From: Streptomyces noursei
Lineage (GTDB): Bacteria; Actinomycetota; Actinomycetes; Streptomycetales; Streptomycetaceae
Reading direction: 5' to 3'
NCBI RefSeq assembly: GCF_001646665.1
Contig: NZ_LWBU01000179.1
Coordinates: 6,759-70,758, forward strand
Length of the DNA stretch: 64,000 bases
Every line of letters begins with the position of its first letter. Within the stretch, counting starts at the first letter, position 1. Made by a program: the position numbers and the translations under genes. The notes below the pieces were generated by a model. It worked only from the letters and a program-made list of their open reading frames with translations. It was not told the origin of the DNA and made no database searches. Shown here in pieces: positions 34,838 to 43,715 of this stretch.

Positions 34838-35977
34838 ATGAAGCTTCGCCGCGCCATGGCGGTCGCCGCCGCGACCGCCGTCATAGCCCCTGCCGCCTTC
34901 CTGGCGGCTCCGGCCGCGTACGCGACGGACGGCACCACCAGCACGACCTCCACCTCCGGCACCACGGGCGGGACGGAGACGGGCACCACCGACGGCACCA
35001 CGGCGACCGACGAGGGCACCAAGACCGACGACGGCGCGGCCACCACCGAGGGCGGCACCACCACCGAGGACGGCGCGCAGACCGGCGACGACGCCACGTC
35101 CACCGAGGACGGCGCGGAGACCGAGGACGGCTCCGCCACGGACGAGGGCGCGAAGACCGAGGACGAGACCACGGACGGCACCGAGGACGGCGCCGACAAG
35201 CCGGGCGCCGAGACCGGCAAGGACGAGGAAGAGCCCGGCAAGGACGAGGTCGTCGACGAGGAAGAGCCCGTCGACGAGGAAGAGGAGATCATCGAGGAGG
35301 AGGTCTGCGAGCAGGCCGCCGTCGACGTCTCCCTGTCCAACCTCCCCGGCAAGATCGTCGCGGGCAGCGGCTGGAAGAACTTCCAGCTCAACGTCAAGAA
35401 CAACAGCAAGGCCGCCCTGGACGAGGTCGTCGTCGGCGCCTGGGCCTCGTACGCGAAGGACGTCGACGAGGAGGCGTACACCGACCGCCTGGTCGAGAAG
35501 TACGCCAAGATCGAGTACAAGCTGCCCAACGGCCAGTGGGAGAACGGCGCCAACCTCTCGGGCCAGAACATCGGCTTCTTCTTCGACGTCGTCAACCTGA
35601 AGAAGGACGAGAACCGCACGATCCAGCTGCGCATCTCGATCGACAAGGCCGCCCCGGCCGGCGCCGCCCTCGGCTTCGCCGCCACGGGCTACGACAAGGA
35701 CGACGAGTGCTACGAGGACTACGCGTCCTACGACTTCCAGGTCGTCGCGGCCGGTGGTACCGGCGGTGACGGCGGCGAGGCCAAGCCGTCCGACGAGAAG
35801 CCGGCCGACCTGAAGCCGCAGGGCGGCTCGACCCCGATCAAGGTCGAGGGTGAGCTCGCCGAGACCGGTTCTTCCTCGATGCTGCCGACCATCGGTATCG
35901 CCGGTGGTATCGCCATCGTCGCCGGTGCCGGTGTCGTCTTCGCGCTGAAGCGCCGCAGCAACGGTGCCGCCGCGTAA
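34838..35977 (+). CDS. LAETG-anchored acidic surface protein (sortase E substrate)
   Basis: A 379-aa protein from the ATG at 34838. A signal peptide (MKLRRAMAVAAATAVIAPAA) ends near AYA-T. Residues about 30-155 form a Thr/Asp/Glu/Gly-rich stalk of degenerate units (TEDGAETEDGSATDEG), becoming purely acidic (EEEPVDEEEEIIEEE). A folded domain of about 150 residues follows (CEQAAVDVSLSNLPGKIVAG), with Cys residues near its ends that may form a disulfide. The C-terminus has the sorting signal LAETG, a hydrophobic segment and KRRS. LAxTG is the class E sortase motif of streptomycetes, so the protein should be covalently attached to peptidoglycan. Ligand unknown. Confidence 0.9.
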   Translation: MKLRRAMAVAAATAVIAPAAFLAAPAAYATDGTTSTTSTSGTTGGTETGTTDGTTATDEGTKTDDGAATTEGGTTTEDGAQTGDDATSTEDGAETEDGSATDEGAKTEDETTDGTEDGADKPGAETGKDEEEPGKDEVVDEEEPVDEEEEIIEEEVCEQAAVDVSLSNLPGKIVAGSGWKNFQLNVKNNSKAALDEVVVGAWASYAKDVDEEAYTDRLVEKYAKIEYKLPNGQWENGANLSGQNIGFFFDVVNLKKDENRTIQLRISIDKAAPAGAALGFAATGYDKDDECYEDYASYDFQVVAAGGTGGDGGEAKPSDEKPADLKPQGGSTPIKVEGELAETGSSSMLPTIGIAGGIAIVAGAGVVFALKRRSNGAAA

Positions 35978-35995
35978 CACGGGCACCCCATAGCA

Positions 35996-36031
35996 AGAGG
36001 CGCTGCACTCGGAGGGGGGTGCAGCGCCTCT
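35996..36031. terminator. Terminator between LAETG gene and oxidoreductase gene
   Basis: A perfect 13-bp stem (AGAGGCGCTGCAC at 35996-36008 with 36019-36031) closes a 10-nt loop between convergent gene ends at 35977 and 36070. Confidence 0.8.
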
Positions 36032-36069
36032 GTCGTGTCCGCGCGCGGCGGACGGTCGCGCGGCGGGCG

Positions 36070-37878
36070 CTACTGCTTGGGCGGGACCGCCGGGATGCCG
36101 AGGAACGGCAGCTTCAGGGCACCGAAGGCGTCGGCCGGGACCGCCGGGGACTTGGGCGCGACGGGGGCGAGGCGCGCGTAGGCCGCGTCCTGCGCCGGGC
36201 GCGGGTCCTCCTCGCCCTTGTTGGGCCAGAAGGACATGGCGCGCTCCGCCTGGGCGGTGATGGTGAGCGAGGGGTTCACCCCGAGGTTCGCCGAGACGGC
36301 CGCGCCGTCCACGACCGAGATGCCCGGGTGGCCGTGGAGGCGGTGGTACGGGTCGATGACACCGTCCTGCGCGGTGGCGCCGATGACGCAGCCGCCCAGG
36401 AAGTGGGCGGTGAGCGGGGTGCCCATCAGCTCGCCGACGTTGGAGCCGGCGAAGCCGTTGATCTCCTCCGCCAGGAGGGTCGCCGCGCGGGTTCCCTCGG
36501 CGATCTGCTTGGGGTTGGGGGCGCCGTGGCCCTGCCGGGCGGTGAGGAGGCCCTTCCCGACGCCGTCGGGCTTGCGGTAGGTCGTCAGGGAGTTGTCGAG
36601 GGACTGCATGACGAGCCCGATGATGGTCCGCTCCGACCAGCGGCGGTTGGACAGCGACCGCAGCGTCAGCAACGGGTGGCGGGCCACGTTGCCGAGCCAT
36701 GCCCTGACCCGGCGTTCGGCGTAGGGGACCTGGAGGATGGAGAGGGACCCCATGGCGTTGGAGCCCTTGCCGTAGCGGACCGGTTCGATGTGGGTGCTGG
36801 CGTCCGGGTGGATGGAGCTGGTGATGGCGACGCCCTGGGTGAAGTCCGCCCTCTTGTGGCCGTGGCGCTTGCGGTAGCGGCGGTCCGTGGTCTGGGAGCC
36901 CACCAGCGCCTCGGAGTTGGTCCGGGTCAGCTCGCCCAGGCGGGCGGAGATGCGGGGCAGCCTGCCCTCGTCCTTCATGCGGTGCAGCAGCGTCTGGGTG
37001 CCGTACGTGCCGGCCGCGACGACGACGTACCGGCAGCGCAGCTCCCGGGGGGTGGCCTTGCGGCGGCGGTGCGTGGGGACGGTCGAGACGGCGTAGCCCT
37101 CGCCGGACGGCGCCTCGGTGACGGCGGTGACCGTGGTCATCGGGTGGATGACGGCCCCGGCCTTCTCGGCCAGGTACAGGTAGTTCTCGGTGAGGTTGTT
37201 CTTCGCGCCGTGCCGGCAGCCCGTCATGCACTCGCCGCACTCGGTGCACGCGCGCCGCGCCGGGCCGGCGCCGCCGAAGTAGGGGTCGTCGACCTGCTGG
37301 CCCGGCCGGACCTTCGCCGAGCCGCCGGCGTCCCGGCCGTCCCCGAAGAAGACGCCGACGGGCGCGAGGTGGAACGTGTCGCCGACGCCCATGGCCTGGG
37401 CGGCCGCCTTGAGGTGCACGTCGGAGGGGGTCATCGTCGGGTTGAGCCGCACCCCCAGCATGCGCTTGGCCTGGTCGTAGTAGGGGGCAAGCTCCTCCTG
37501 CCAGTCGGTGATCGACGCCCACTGCCGGTCCCGGAAGAACGGCTCCGGCGGTACGTAGAGGGTGTTGGCGTAGTTGAGGGAGCCGCCGCCCACCCCGGCG
37601 CCCGCCAGGACCATGACGTTGCCGAGGAGATGGATGCGCTGGAGGCCGAAGAGGCCCAGGGCCGGGGCCCAGAGGTAGTTCTTCACGTCCCAGGAGCTCT
37701 TGGGCAGCGTGCCGGGGGTGAAGCGGCGGCCCGCCTCCAGGACGCCGACCCGGTAGCCCTTCTCCGTCAGGCGGAGGGCCGCGACCGAGCCGCCGAAACC
37801 GGAGCCGACGACAATCACGTCGTAGTCGTACTCATCGGGCGAATCGCCCTGTTCGCGGGCAGCGGGGACCTGGGGCAT
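36070..37878 (-). CDS. FAD-dependent GMC family oxidoreductase (cholesterol oxidase-like)
   Basis: A 602-aa flavoenzyme from the ATG at 37878, with GAGGAGAG in front. The FAD Rossmann motif is DYDVIVVGSGFGGSVAALRL. AGAGVGGGSLNYANTLYVPP and a C-terminal ISVVDGAAVSANLGVNPSL (with catalytic His candidates in HPGISVV and HFLGG) identify the GMC superfamily branch that includes sterol oxidases. A Cys-rich segment CTECGECMTGC resembles an iron-sulfur binding loop. It follows the aldehyde dehydrogenase gene by 41 bp, so the two may act on an alcohol and its aldehyde. Substrate not determinable. Confidence 0.9.
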   Translation of the reverse strand: MPQVPAAREQGDSPDEYDYDVIVVGSGFGGSVAALRLTEKGYRVGVLEAGRRFTPGTLPKSSWDVKNYLWAPALGLFGLQRIHLLGNVMVLAGAGVGGGSLNYANTLYVPPEPFFRDRQWASITDWQEELAPYYDQAKRMLGVRLNPTMTPSDVHLKAAAQAMGVGDTFHLAPVGVFFGDGRDAGGSAKVRPGQQVDDPYFGGAGPARRACTECGECMTGCRHGAKNNLTENYLYLAEKAGAVIHPMTTVTAVTEAPSGEGYAVSTVPTHRRRKATPRELRCRYVVVAAGTYGTQTLLHRMKDEGRLPRISARLGELTRTNSEALVGSQTTDRRYRKRHGHKRADFTQGVAITSSIHPDASTHIEPVRYGKGSNAMGSLSILQVPYAERRVRAWLGNVARHPLLTLRSLSNRRWSERTIIGLVMQSLDNSLTTYRKPDGVGKGLLTARQGHGAPNPKQIAEGTRAATLLAEEINGFAGSNVGELMGTPLTAHFLGGCVIGATAQDGVIDPYHRLHGHPGISVVDGAAVSANLGVNPSLTITAQAERAMSFWPNKGEEDPRPAQDAAYARLAPVAPKSPAVPADAFGALKLPFLGIPAVPPKQ

Positions 37879-37919
37879 GGGCTCTCCTCGTACCGAAGCT
37901 CGTACCGAAGGGGGAAGGT

Positions 37920-39563
37920 CTAGCGGAAGCGGAACGCCTTCATCAGGCGCAGGCTGCGGCTCATGAGCGCCGCGTACTGCTCGTCGTCCATGCCGAGGAC
38001 CGGCGCGAGCGGGATGACCCGCTGCTGGGCCACCGTCTGGGCCTCGGTGTACTTGAGAATGCCCTCGGAGCCGTGCCGGCGCCCGAGCCCGGAGTCCTTC
38101 ATGCCGCCCATCGGCGACTGGACGCTGCCGTACGCCGGCGCGTACCCCTCGTTGATGTTGACGGTGCCGGTGCGGAGCTTCGCGGCGACGGCGTGGCCGC
38201 GGCGGCCGTCCCTGGTCCAGACGCTGGCGTTGAGGCCGTACGCGGTGGCGTTGGCGCGCTCGACGACCTCGTCCTCGTCGGAGAAGCGGTAGACGGAGAC
38301 GACGGGGCCGAAGGTCTCCTCGGCGCACACGGCCATCGGCTCCTGCACGCCCTCCAGGATGGTCGGCTCGTAGAAGAGGGGGCCGATGTCGGGCCGGGCG
38401 ACGCCGCCCGCGACGACCGTGGCGCCCTTGGCGACGGCCTCCTCGACGTGCCGCGTGACGGTCTCCAGCTGCCGCTGCCCCACCAGGCACCCCATGTCGG
38501 CGCCGTACGCGAGGGAGTTGCCGAGCCGCATCGCGCGCGTACGGGCGGCGAAGCGCTCGACGAAGTCGTCGGCGACCGACTCGTGGACGTACAGCCGCTC
38601 GATGGAGATGCAGAGCTGGCCCGCCGAGGAGAAGCAGGCGCGCACGGCGCCCGCGGCGGCCTTCTCCACGTCGGCGTCGTGCAGCACCAGCATGGCGTTC
38701 TTGCCGCCGAGTTCGAGGGAGACGCCGACCAGGCGGGCGGCCGCCCCCTGCGCGACCTCGCGGCCGGTGCGGGTGGAGCCGGTGAACGACACGTAGTCGG
38801 CGTGCCTGACGACCTCGGGTCCGACGACCGGGCCCTCACCGAGGACCACCTGGAACACCTCGGCGGGCAGGCCGGCCTCGATCAGGAGGTCCCGTGCCCA
38901 CAGGGCGGTGAGCGCCGTCTCGGTGTCGGGCTTCATCACGACGGCGTTGCCGGAGACGAAGGCGGGAAGCGCGTCGCCGACGGACAGCTCCAGCGGGTAG
39001 TTCCACGGGGCTATCTGCCCGACCACACCGCGCGGCTGGCGCAGTTCGGTGACCTTGGTGAGGGTCGGTACGACACCGGTGTGGCGCCTGGGCCGGAGGT
39101 AGGCGGCCGCGCGGCGGCCGTAGTGGCGGGCGGCGACGGCGACGGCCTGGACCTCCTCGTGGGCGTGCAGCCGGGCCTTGCCCGTCTCCAGCTGGATGAG
39201 GTCGAGGACCTCGGCCTGCCGCTGGAGGACCAGGTCGTGGAAGCGGAGGAGGACCGCGGCACGCGCGCGTACGGGGGTGGCGGCCCAGGCGGGTTGCGCG
39301 GCGCGGGCACGGGCGAACGCCTCGGCGACGTCCTCGGGCGTGGACTCCGGCAGTTCGGCGAGGCGCTCCCCGGTGAACGGCGTGTGGTTGGCGGTCCGGC
39401 CGGACCCGACGACGCCGCGGGTGAGCCGGGCGACCACGTCCGGCGTCACCACGTCGGCGGCGGTGCGGGCGCCGGCCGGGGCGGGGGCGATCGGGTTGGT
39501 GCCGAGTGGCGTGGCGGGGGCGGCCTGCGTGTCCGTCGCCTGCGTGTCCGTCGTGTCCGTCAT
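37920..39563 (-). CDS. gabD2: Succinate-semialdehyde dehydrogenase (NADP+)
   Basis: A 547-aa aldehyde dehydrogenase. The cofactor-binding region contains IAPWNYPLELSVGDALPAF and VSFTGSTRTG. The general base Glu is in SLELGGKNA and the nucleophile Cys in FSSAGQLCISIERL. Features such as PMGGMKDSGLGRRHGSEGIL near the end match the GabD2-type succinate-semialdehyde dehydrogenase of actinobacteria, which oxidises succinic semialdehyde to succinate. A 60-residue Thr/Ala/Pro-rich N-terminal extension precedes the core. It lies upstream of the GMC oxidoreductase in one probable operon. Substrate specificity is inferred. Confidence 0.85.
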   Translation of the reverse strand: MTDTTDTQATDTQAAPATPLGTNPIAPAPAGARTAADVVTPDVVARLTRGVVGSGRTANHTPFTGERLAELPESTPEDVAEAFARARAAQPAWAATPVRARAAVLLRFHDLVLQRQAEVLDLIQLETGKARLHAHEEVQAVAVAARHYGRRAAAYLRPRRHTGVVPTLTKVTELRQPRGVVGQIAPWNYPLELSVGDALPAFVSGNAVVMKPDTETALTALWARDLLIEAGLPAEVFQVVLGEGPVVGPEVVRHADYVSFTGSTRTGREVAQGAAARLVGVSLELGGKNAMLVLHDADVEKAAAGAVRACFSSAGQLCISIERLYVHESVADDFVERFAARTRAMRLGNSLAYGADMGCLVGQRQLETVTRHVEEAVAKGATVVAGGVARPDIGPLFYEPTILEGVQEPMAVCAEETFGPVVSVYRFSDEDEVVERANATAYGLNASVWTRDGRRGHAVAAKLRTGTVNINEGYAPAYGSVQSPMGGMKDSGLGRRHGSEGILKYTEAQTVAQQRVIPLAPVLGMDDEQYAALMSRSLRLMKAFRFR

Positions 39564-39666
39564 GGGGGCGAGGGTATGCCGGATGAGGCCCGTGCGGTAC
39601 CCGCCGGTAACAGCTTTTCACCGGCCGCTCACACCTTGCCAGTGTTCGCTGGCAAATAAGCCCTGA

Positions 39667-41658
39667 TCAGGAGTGCCGTACCCGGAAGGAATCGAGAACG
39701 GTGTCGAAGTGACGCTTCAGCTCGTCGAGCCGGGCGACCGGGGCGGAGACCCACACGTCGTACATCCGCCCGCTCTCGTCCCAGCAGATGTCGTAGGTGC
39801 GCCGGGCCCCTCCGGAGGCCGGGAAACCGTCCCAGGTGAACTCCCTCAGGGCGGCCGCCAGTCCGTTGTGCGTGGTCGCCGTGACCCTGGCGTCGCGGTA
39901 ACCGGGGTGGGCCGCGGGGCCGTTCGCGTGCGCCCGGCGCATGTGGCCGAGGGGGCCGTCCGCGGCCGGCGCCTGGACCCGGACGCCGATCCGCATCGAC
40001 CGGTCCGACGACATGTAGAACACCCGCCGGTCGTCGGTGGACCGGACGTACCCCACGGGCACGGACAGCGAGAAGCCGCGCGGATCGGAGGCGGAACGGT
40101 AACCGCTGGGCACGCGCGCGTGCGGGGTGCCCGGGGCGTGGCTCCCGGCCGGCGGGCGGGAGGCACCGGGTGCGGTACCGGTGGCGGTGGGCACGGGGCC
40201 GGCGGTGGCTCCCGGGCCGGCGCCGGTGCCCGCCGCCGCGCCCGGCGTGTTGGGCGAGCCGGGCGGATCGGGCGGGCCGGGCCGGTCGAGGGACGGGGAC
40301 ACCGTGGTCGTCCGGTGGTCGTCGCCCCCGCCGCCACCGCCCCCCTCCCCCCGCAGGAGCAGGACGCCCGCGACGCCCGCCCCGGCGAGGGCGATCAGGA
40401 GCGCGGCGGCCACCACCGGCGTGCGGAGGCGGGGCCGGTCCGGGCGGCCGGCGCGCGGGGGCACGGCGTCGCGGTGCGGGGGCAGGGCGCCGGCGCGGGG
40501 CCGCTCGCGGTCGCGCAGACGGGCCCGGGCGCGGGCGCCGACGCCCCCCGCGCGGGCCGGGACGGCGTCGGAGGGCGCGGGGCGGGAGCGGCCGGCGCGG
40601 GGCGGGACGGCATCGGTGCAGGGGCCGGCGGCGCCGGGGTACGGGTGCGGCGCGGCGCCGGGGTGGGGCTCGGCGGGGCCGGGGGACGCGTGCGGGGCGC
40701 CCGGGTACGGGCCGCCCACACCGGGTTCCCCGTACCCGCGCCGCCCCCGCCCGCGGCCCTCCTCGCCGTCCTGCTCGTACGCCCGCTCCCCGTACCGTCC
40801 CCGCTCGTACGCCCGCTGCTCGTAGGCCCGCTGCTCGTAGTCGCGCGGCCCGCCCGCCTCCGCGTACGCCCGCAGCAGCCGTTCCGCCTCGGCCGCCCCC
40901 ATCCTCCGGGCCGGGTCCCGCTGCAACAGGCCCCGTACGACGGGCAGCAGGGGTCCCGCCGCGGCGGGCGGCCGGAAGTCCTCCTCCACGACCGCGTGCA
41001 GCACCCCGCCCAGCGAGTCCCGGTGGAACGGCGACTGGCCGGTCAGGGTCGCGCACAGCAGCGCCCCCAGCGACCACAGGTCCGTCTCGGGACCGGCCTG
41101 CGAGCCCTGCATCCGCTCGGGCGCGGTGTACTCGGGCGAGCCGACGAACATCCCCGCCTCGGTGATGGTCGTCGACCCGGCGAGCTGGGCGATCCCGAAG
41201 TCGGTGAGCACGACACGCCCGGTGCCCTCCTCCAGCAGCACGTTGGCGGGTTTCAGGTCCCGGTGCAGGACCCCGAGCGCGTGGGCGGCGCGCAGGGCGC
41301 TGAGCAGGGCGAGGCCGACGCGGGCCGCCTCGCGGGCGTCGAGCGGGCCGCCGGCCGCGATCCGCTCGGCCAGCGAACCGCCCTCGATCAGCTCCATCAC
41401 GATGTACGGGACGTCGTCCTCCTCGACGACGTCGTGGACGCAGACGATGTGCGGGTGGTGCACGCGCGCGATGGCGCGCGCCTCGCGGAGGGTGGGGTGG
41501 ACGGCCGATCCCACGTCGACGTGGAGCTCCTTGACGGCCACCCGGCGGCCGAGCAGCTCGTCGTACGCCCGCCAGACCGTACCCATGCCGCCGCGCCCGA
41601 GCCGGGCCTCCAGCCGGTAGCGTCCGACGATCCGCCGCTGCTGCCCCGATCCGGACAC
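39667..41658 (-). CDS. Transmembrane Ser/Thr protein kinase (kinase 1)
   Basis: A 663-aa Hanks-type kinase. Glycine loop GRGGMG at 21-26, Lys43 in VAVKEL, catalytic HRDLKPAN with Asp134, and DFG at 153-155 are all present. After the kinase domain comes a Gly/Arg/Tyr linker with tandem AYEQR-type units (about 275-297), then one membrane helix (TPVVAAALLIALAGAGVAGV, about 413-435). The extracellular domain (about 530-663: DPRGFSLSVPVGYVRS, then CWDESGRMYDVWVSAP) is shared with the neighbouring kinases and presumably senses an envelope signal. It is the last of four kinase genes and lies 28 bp after kinase 2. Confidence 0.94.
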   Translation of the reverse strand: MSGSGQQRRIVGRYRLEARLGRGGMGTVWRAYDELLGRRVAVKELHVDVGSAVHPTLREARAIARVHHPHIVCVHDVVEEDDVPYIVMELIEGGSLAERIAAGGPLDAREAARVGLALLSALRAAHALGVLHRDLKPANVLLEEGTGRVVLTDFGIAQLAGSTTITEAGMFVGSPEYTAPERMQGSQAGPETDLWSLGALLCATLTGQSPFHRDSLGGVLHAVVEEDFRPPAAAGPLLPVVRGLLQRDPARRMGAAEAERLLRAYAEAGGPRDYEQRAYEQRAYERGRYGERAYEQDGEEGRGRGRRGYGEPGVGGPYPGAPHASPGPAEPHPGAAPHPYPGAAGPCTDAVPPRAGRSRPAPSDAVPARAGGVGARARARLRDRERPRAGALPPHRDAVPPRAGRPDRPRLRTPVVAAALLIALAGAGVAGVLLLRGEGGGGGGGDDHRTTTVSPSLDRPGPPDPPGSPNTPGAAAGTGAGPGATAGPVPTATGTAPGASRPPAGSHAPGTPHARVPSGYRSASDPRGFSLSVPVGYVRSTDDRRVFYMSSDRSMRIGVRVQAPAADGPLGHMRRAHANGPAAHPGYRDARVTATTHNGLAAALREFTWDGFPASGGARRTYDICWDESGRMYDVWVSAPVARLDELKRHFDTVLDSFRVRHS

Positions 41659-41686
41659 GGCACATCCCCTCTGCTCGCGCCGAGGG

Positions 41687-43570
41687 TCACTCCTCGGCGG
41701 GACGCCAGCCGCGCAGCACGATGTCGAACTGCTCCCTGGTCACCGGCCAGTCGGCCGCGGGAGCGGACATGAACAGCGCGTACTCGGTTCCGTCGTCCGC
41801 GTAGTACACCTGGTCGATCGCGCGCCGCTCGCCCGCATGGGCGTTCTTCTCGACCCAGGTGAACTCCCACAGACAGGATTCCAGTTGATCACGGAACGTG
41901 TTCGTGTGCAGCTCCTTCCGTTCATAGCGGGGGAGCCGCTTCTTCAGCCCTTTCTCGATATCGAGCATGTGGAGGCAGGGAGTTTCGAAGTCCGGTGAGG
42001 CGTCGGCGCTGATACGGATGAGGTGGCGGCCGTTGTCGGGCGTGTAGTCGATCTGACCGCCTTCCGTCCGGCGCTTCCAGCCCTCCGGTACGAGAAGGCT
42101 GAAACCCGACGGGTCCTCGACGCGGTCCCAGCCATCCGGAACGGAGTTCTCCGACCCCTTCCGGTCGGGCGGGGCCGTCCGGGCGGTGTCGTCGTTCCCG
42201 TACCGCATCACGGCGAAACCGGCGGCGCTGCCCACGAGGGCGGCGAGGACGGTCATCAGGGCGGCCGTCCGCCACGGTGCGCGGCGCGGCCGCGTCCCGC
42301 CGGACGCCCGGTCGCCAGGGCTGCCGGAAGTGCCCGGGGCGCCGGGGGTGCCGGGGGTGGGGCGGTCCCCGGCCGGGCGGTCCGCGGTGGCGTGGGGCGG
42401 GGCGGCGGTGCGGGCGTTGCGGTCTTCGGTCGCGTGGTCGTGGCGGGTCGGGCGGTCGTCGTGGGACCGGTGGTCGTCACGGGACCGGTGGTCCGGGGAC
42501 GGGTGGCGGGTGGCGGGGCGGTCGGCCGTGCGGGGGTCCGTCGCCGCCGGGTCCGCCGTCCGGGGGTCCGCCGTCCGGGGGTCCGCCGTCCGGGGGTCCG
42601 CCGCCGTCCGGCCCCCGGCCTGCCCGTCCGCGGCCCGCCGGCCGGACGGCGGCAGCGTCGCGGTCGCCCCCGGCAGTTCGTCCCGGCTGATCGTCCGCGT
42701 CGGGACGTACGCCTGCGCGGCGGCCGGAGTGCGGCCCTCCATCGCCTCCAGCAGCATCTGTTCGGCCTCCGCGGCGCCCGGGCGGTCGGCCGGGTCCTTG
42801 CGCAGCAGGGCGATGATGACGGGCGCGAGGGGGCCCGCGTACCGGGCGGGCGGGGGCTCCTCGGTCACCACGGCCTGCATGACGCTCAGCGGTGACGTGT
42901 GGTGGAACGGCGAGGTGCCCTCGACCGCCGTGTACAGCGTGACGCCCAGTGACCAGAGGTCGGAGGCGGGGCCCGGGTCGCCGCCGCGCACCCGCTCGGG
43001 CGCCAGGTACTCGATGGAACCGACGAGTTCGCCGGTCCGGGTGATGGTGGAGTCGCCCTCGATGGCGGCGATCCCGAAGTCGGTGAGCAGGACGCGGCCG
43101 TCGCGGGCCAGCAGGACGTTGCCCGGCTTGACGTCCCGGTGCAGCACCCCGGCGCCGTGCGCGGCGCGCAGCGCTCCGAGGACGTGCAGCCCGATACGGG
43201 CCGCCTCACGCGCCTCGATACGGCGATTTTCGGCCGCCTTCGCGGCCTCGGCGAGGGACGGCCCGTCGACGTACTGCATCACGATCCAGGGACGGTCGTC
43301 GTGTTCCAGCACGTCGTGGACGGTGACCACGCCCGGGTGCGTGATGCGGGCGGCGGCGCGCGCCTCCTTCTGCGTACGGGCGTGGAGGACGGCCCGGTCG
43401 GCCTCGGAGACGTACTTGCCGGCCGTCAGCTCCTTGACGGCCACGGTGCGGTGCAGCACCTCGTCGTGGGCGCGCCAGACCTTGCCCATGCCACCGCGGC
43501 CGATGGCCTCGCTCAGCCGGTACCGTCCGGCGAGCACGAGTCCCGCGCCCATGCCTTGAGAATGTTCCAC
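41687..43570 (-). CDS. Transmembrane Ser/Thr protein kinase (kinase 2)
   Basis: A 627-aa kinase with GRGGMG at 24-29, Lys46, HRDVKPGN with Asp146, and DFG from Asp164. The juxtamembrane linker contains tandem DPRTA pentapeptides (about 324-349) and a His/Asp/Arg-rich stretch. The membrane helix is at about 434-455. The extracellular part (DPSGFSLLVPEGWKRRTEGG, CLWEFTWVEKNAHAGER) is the same sensor-like domain as in kinases 1, 3 and 4. The gene directly precedes kinase 1, with which it is likely co-transcribed. Substrates unknown. Confidence 0.94.
   Translation of the reverse strand: MEHSQGMGAGLVLAGRYRLSEAIGRGGMGKVWRAHDEVLHRTVAVKELTAGKYVSEADRAVLHARTQKEARAAARITHPGVVTVHDVLEHDDRPWIVMQYVDGPSLAEAAKAAENRRIEAREAARIGLHVLGALRAAHGAGVLHRDVKPGNVLLARDGRVLLTDFGIAAIEGDSTITRTGELVGSIEYLAPERVRGGDPGPASDLWSLGVTLYTAVEGTSPFHHTSPLSVMQAVVTEEPPPARYAGPLAPVIIALLRKDPADRPGAAEAEQMLLEAMEGRTPAAAQAYVPTRTISRDELPGATATLPPSGRRAADGQAGGRTAADPRTADPRTADPRTADPAATDPRTADRPATRHPSPDHRSRDDHRSHDDRPTRHDHATEDRNARTAAPPHATADRPAGDRPTPGTPGAPGTSGSPGDRASGGTRPRRAPWRTAALMTVLAALVGSAAGFAVMRYGNDDTARTAPPDRKGSENSVPDGWDRVEDPSGFSLLVPEGWKRRTEGGQIDYTPDNGRHLIRISADASPDFETPCLHMLDIEKGLKKRLPRYERKELHTNTFRDQLESCLWEFTWVEKNAHAGERRAIDQVYYADDGTEYALFMSAPAADWPVTREQFDIVLRGWRPAEE
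42531..42605 (-). repeat. Five tandem 15-bp repeats in kinase 2
   Basis: Units of cgggggtccgccgtc, three of them identical or one base apart (42561-42605) and two diverged (42531-42560), encode DPRTA repeats in the linker between kinase domain and membrane helix. The 15-bp period keeps the frame if copy number varies. Confidence 0.85.
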
Positions 43571-43715
43571 TGTCCCCCGCTCGTTCCTTCGGAGTCCAGG
43601 TTACGGAGGGTGGCGCCCTGGCCGAAACCTCGGGGTTGCCAAGGAGACCGCTCTGTGATGCGTACCCGGGGTTACGCGCACATTTGGGGTGTACGGGCGG
43701 TCGCCGGGACGGCGC

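Noticed and set aside
42531..42605. Short regularly repeated units that might suggest a CRISPR array
   Set aside because: The 15-bp units are contiguous with no spacers and lie in frame inside a kinase gene.
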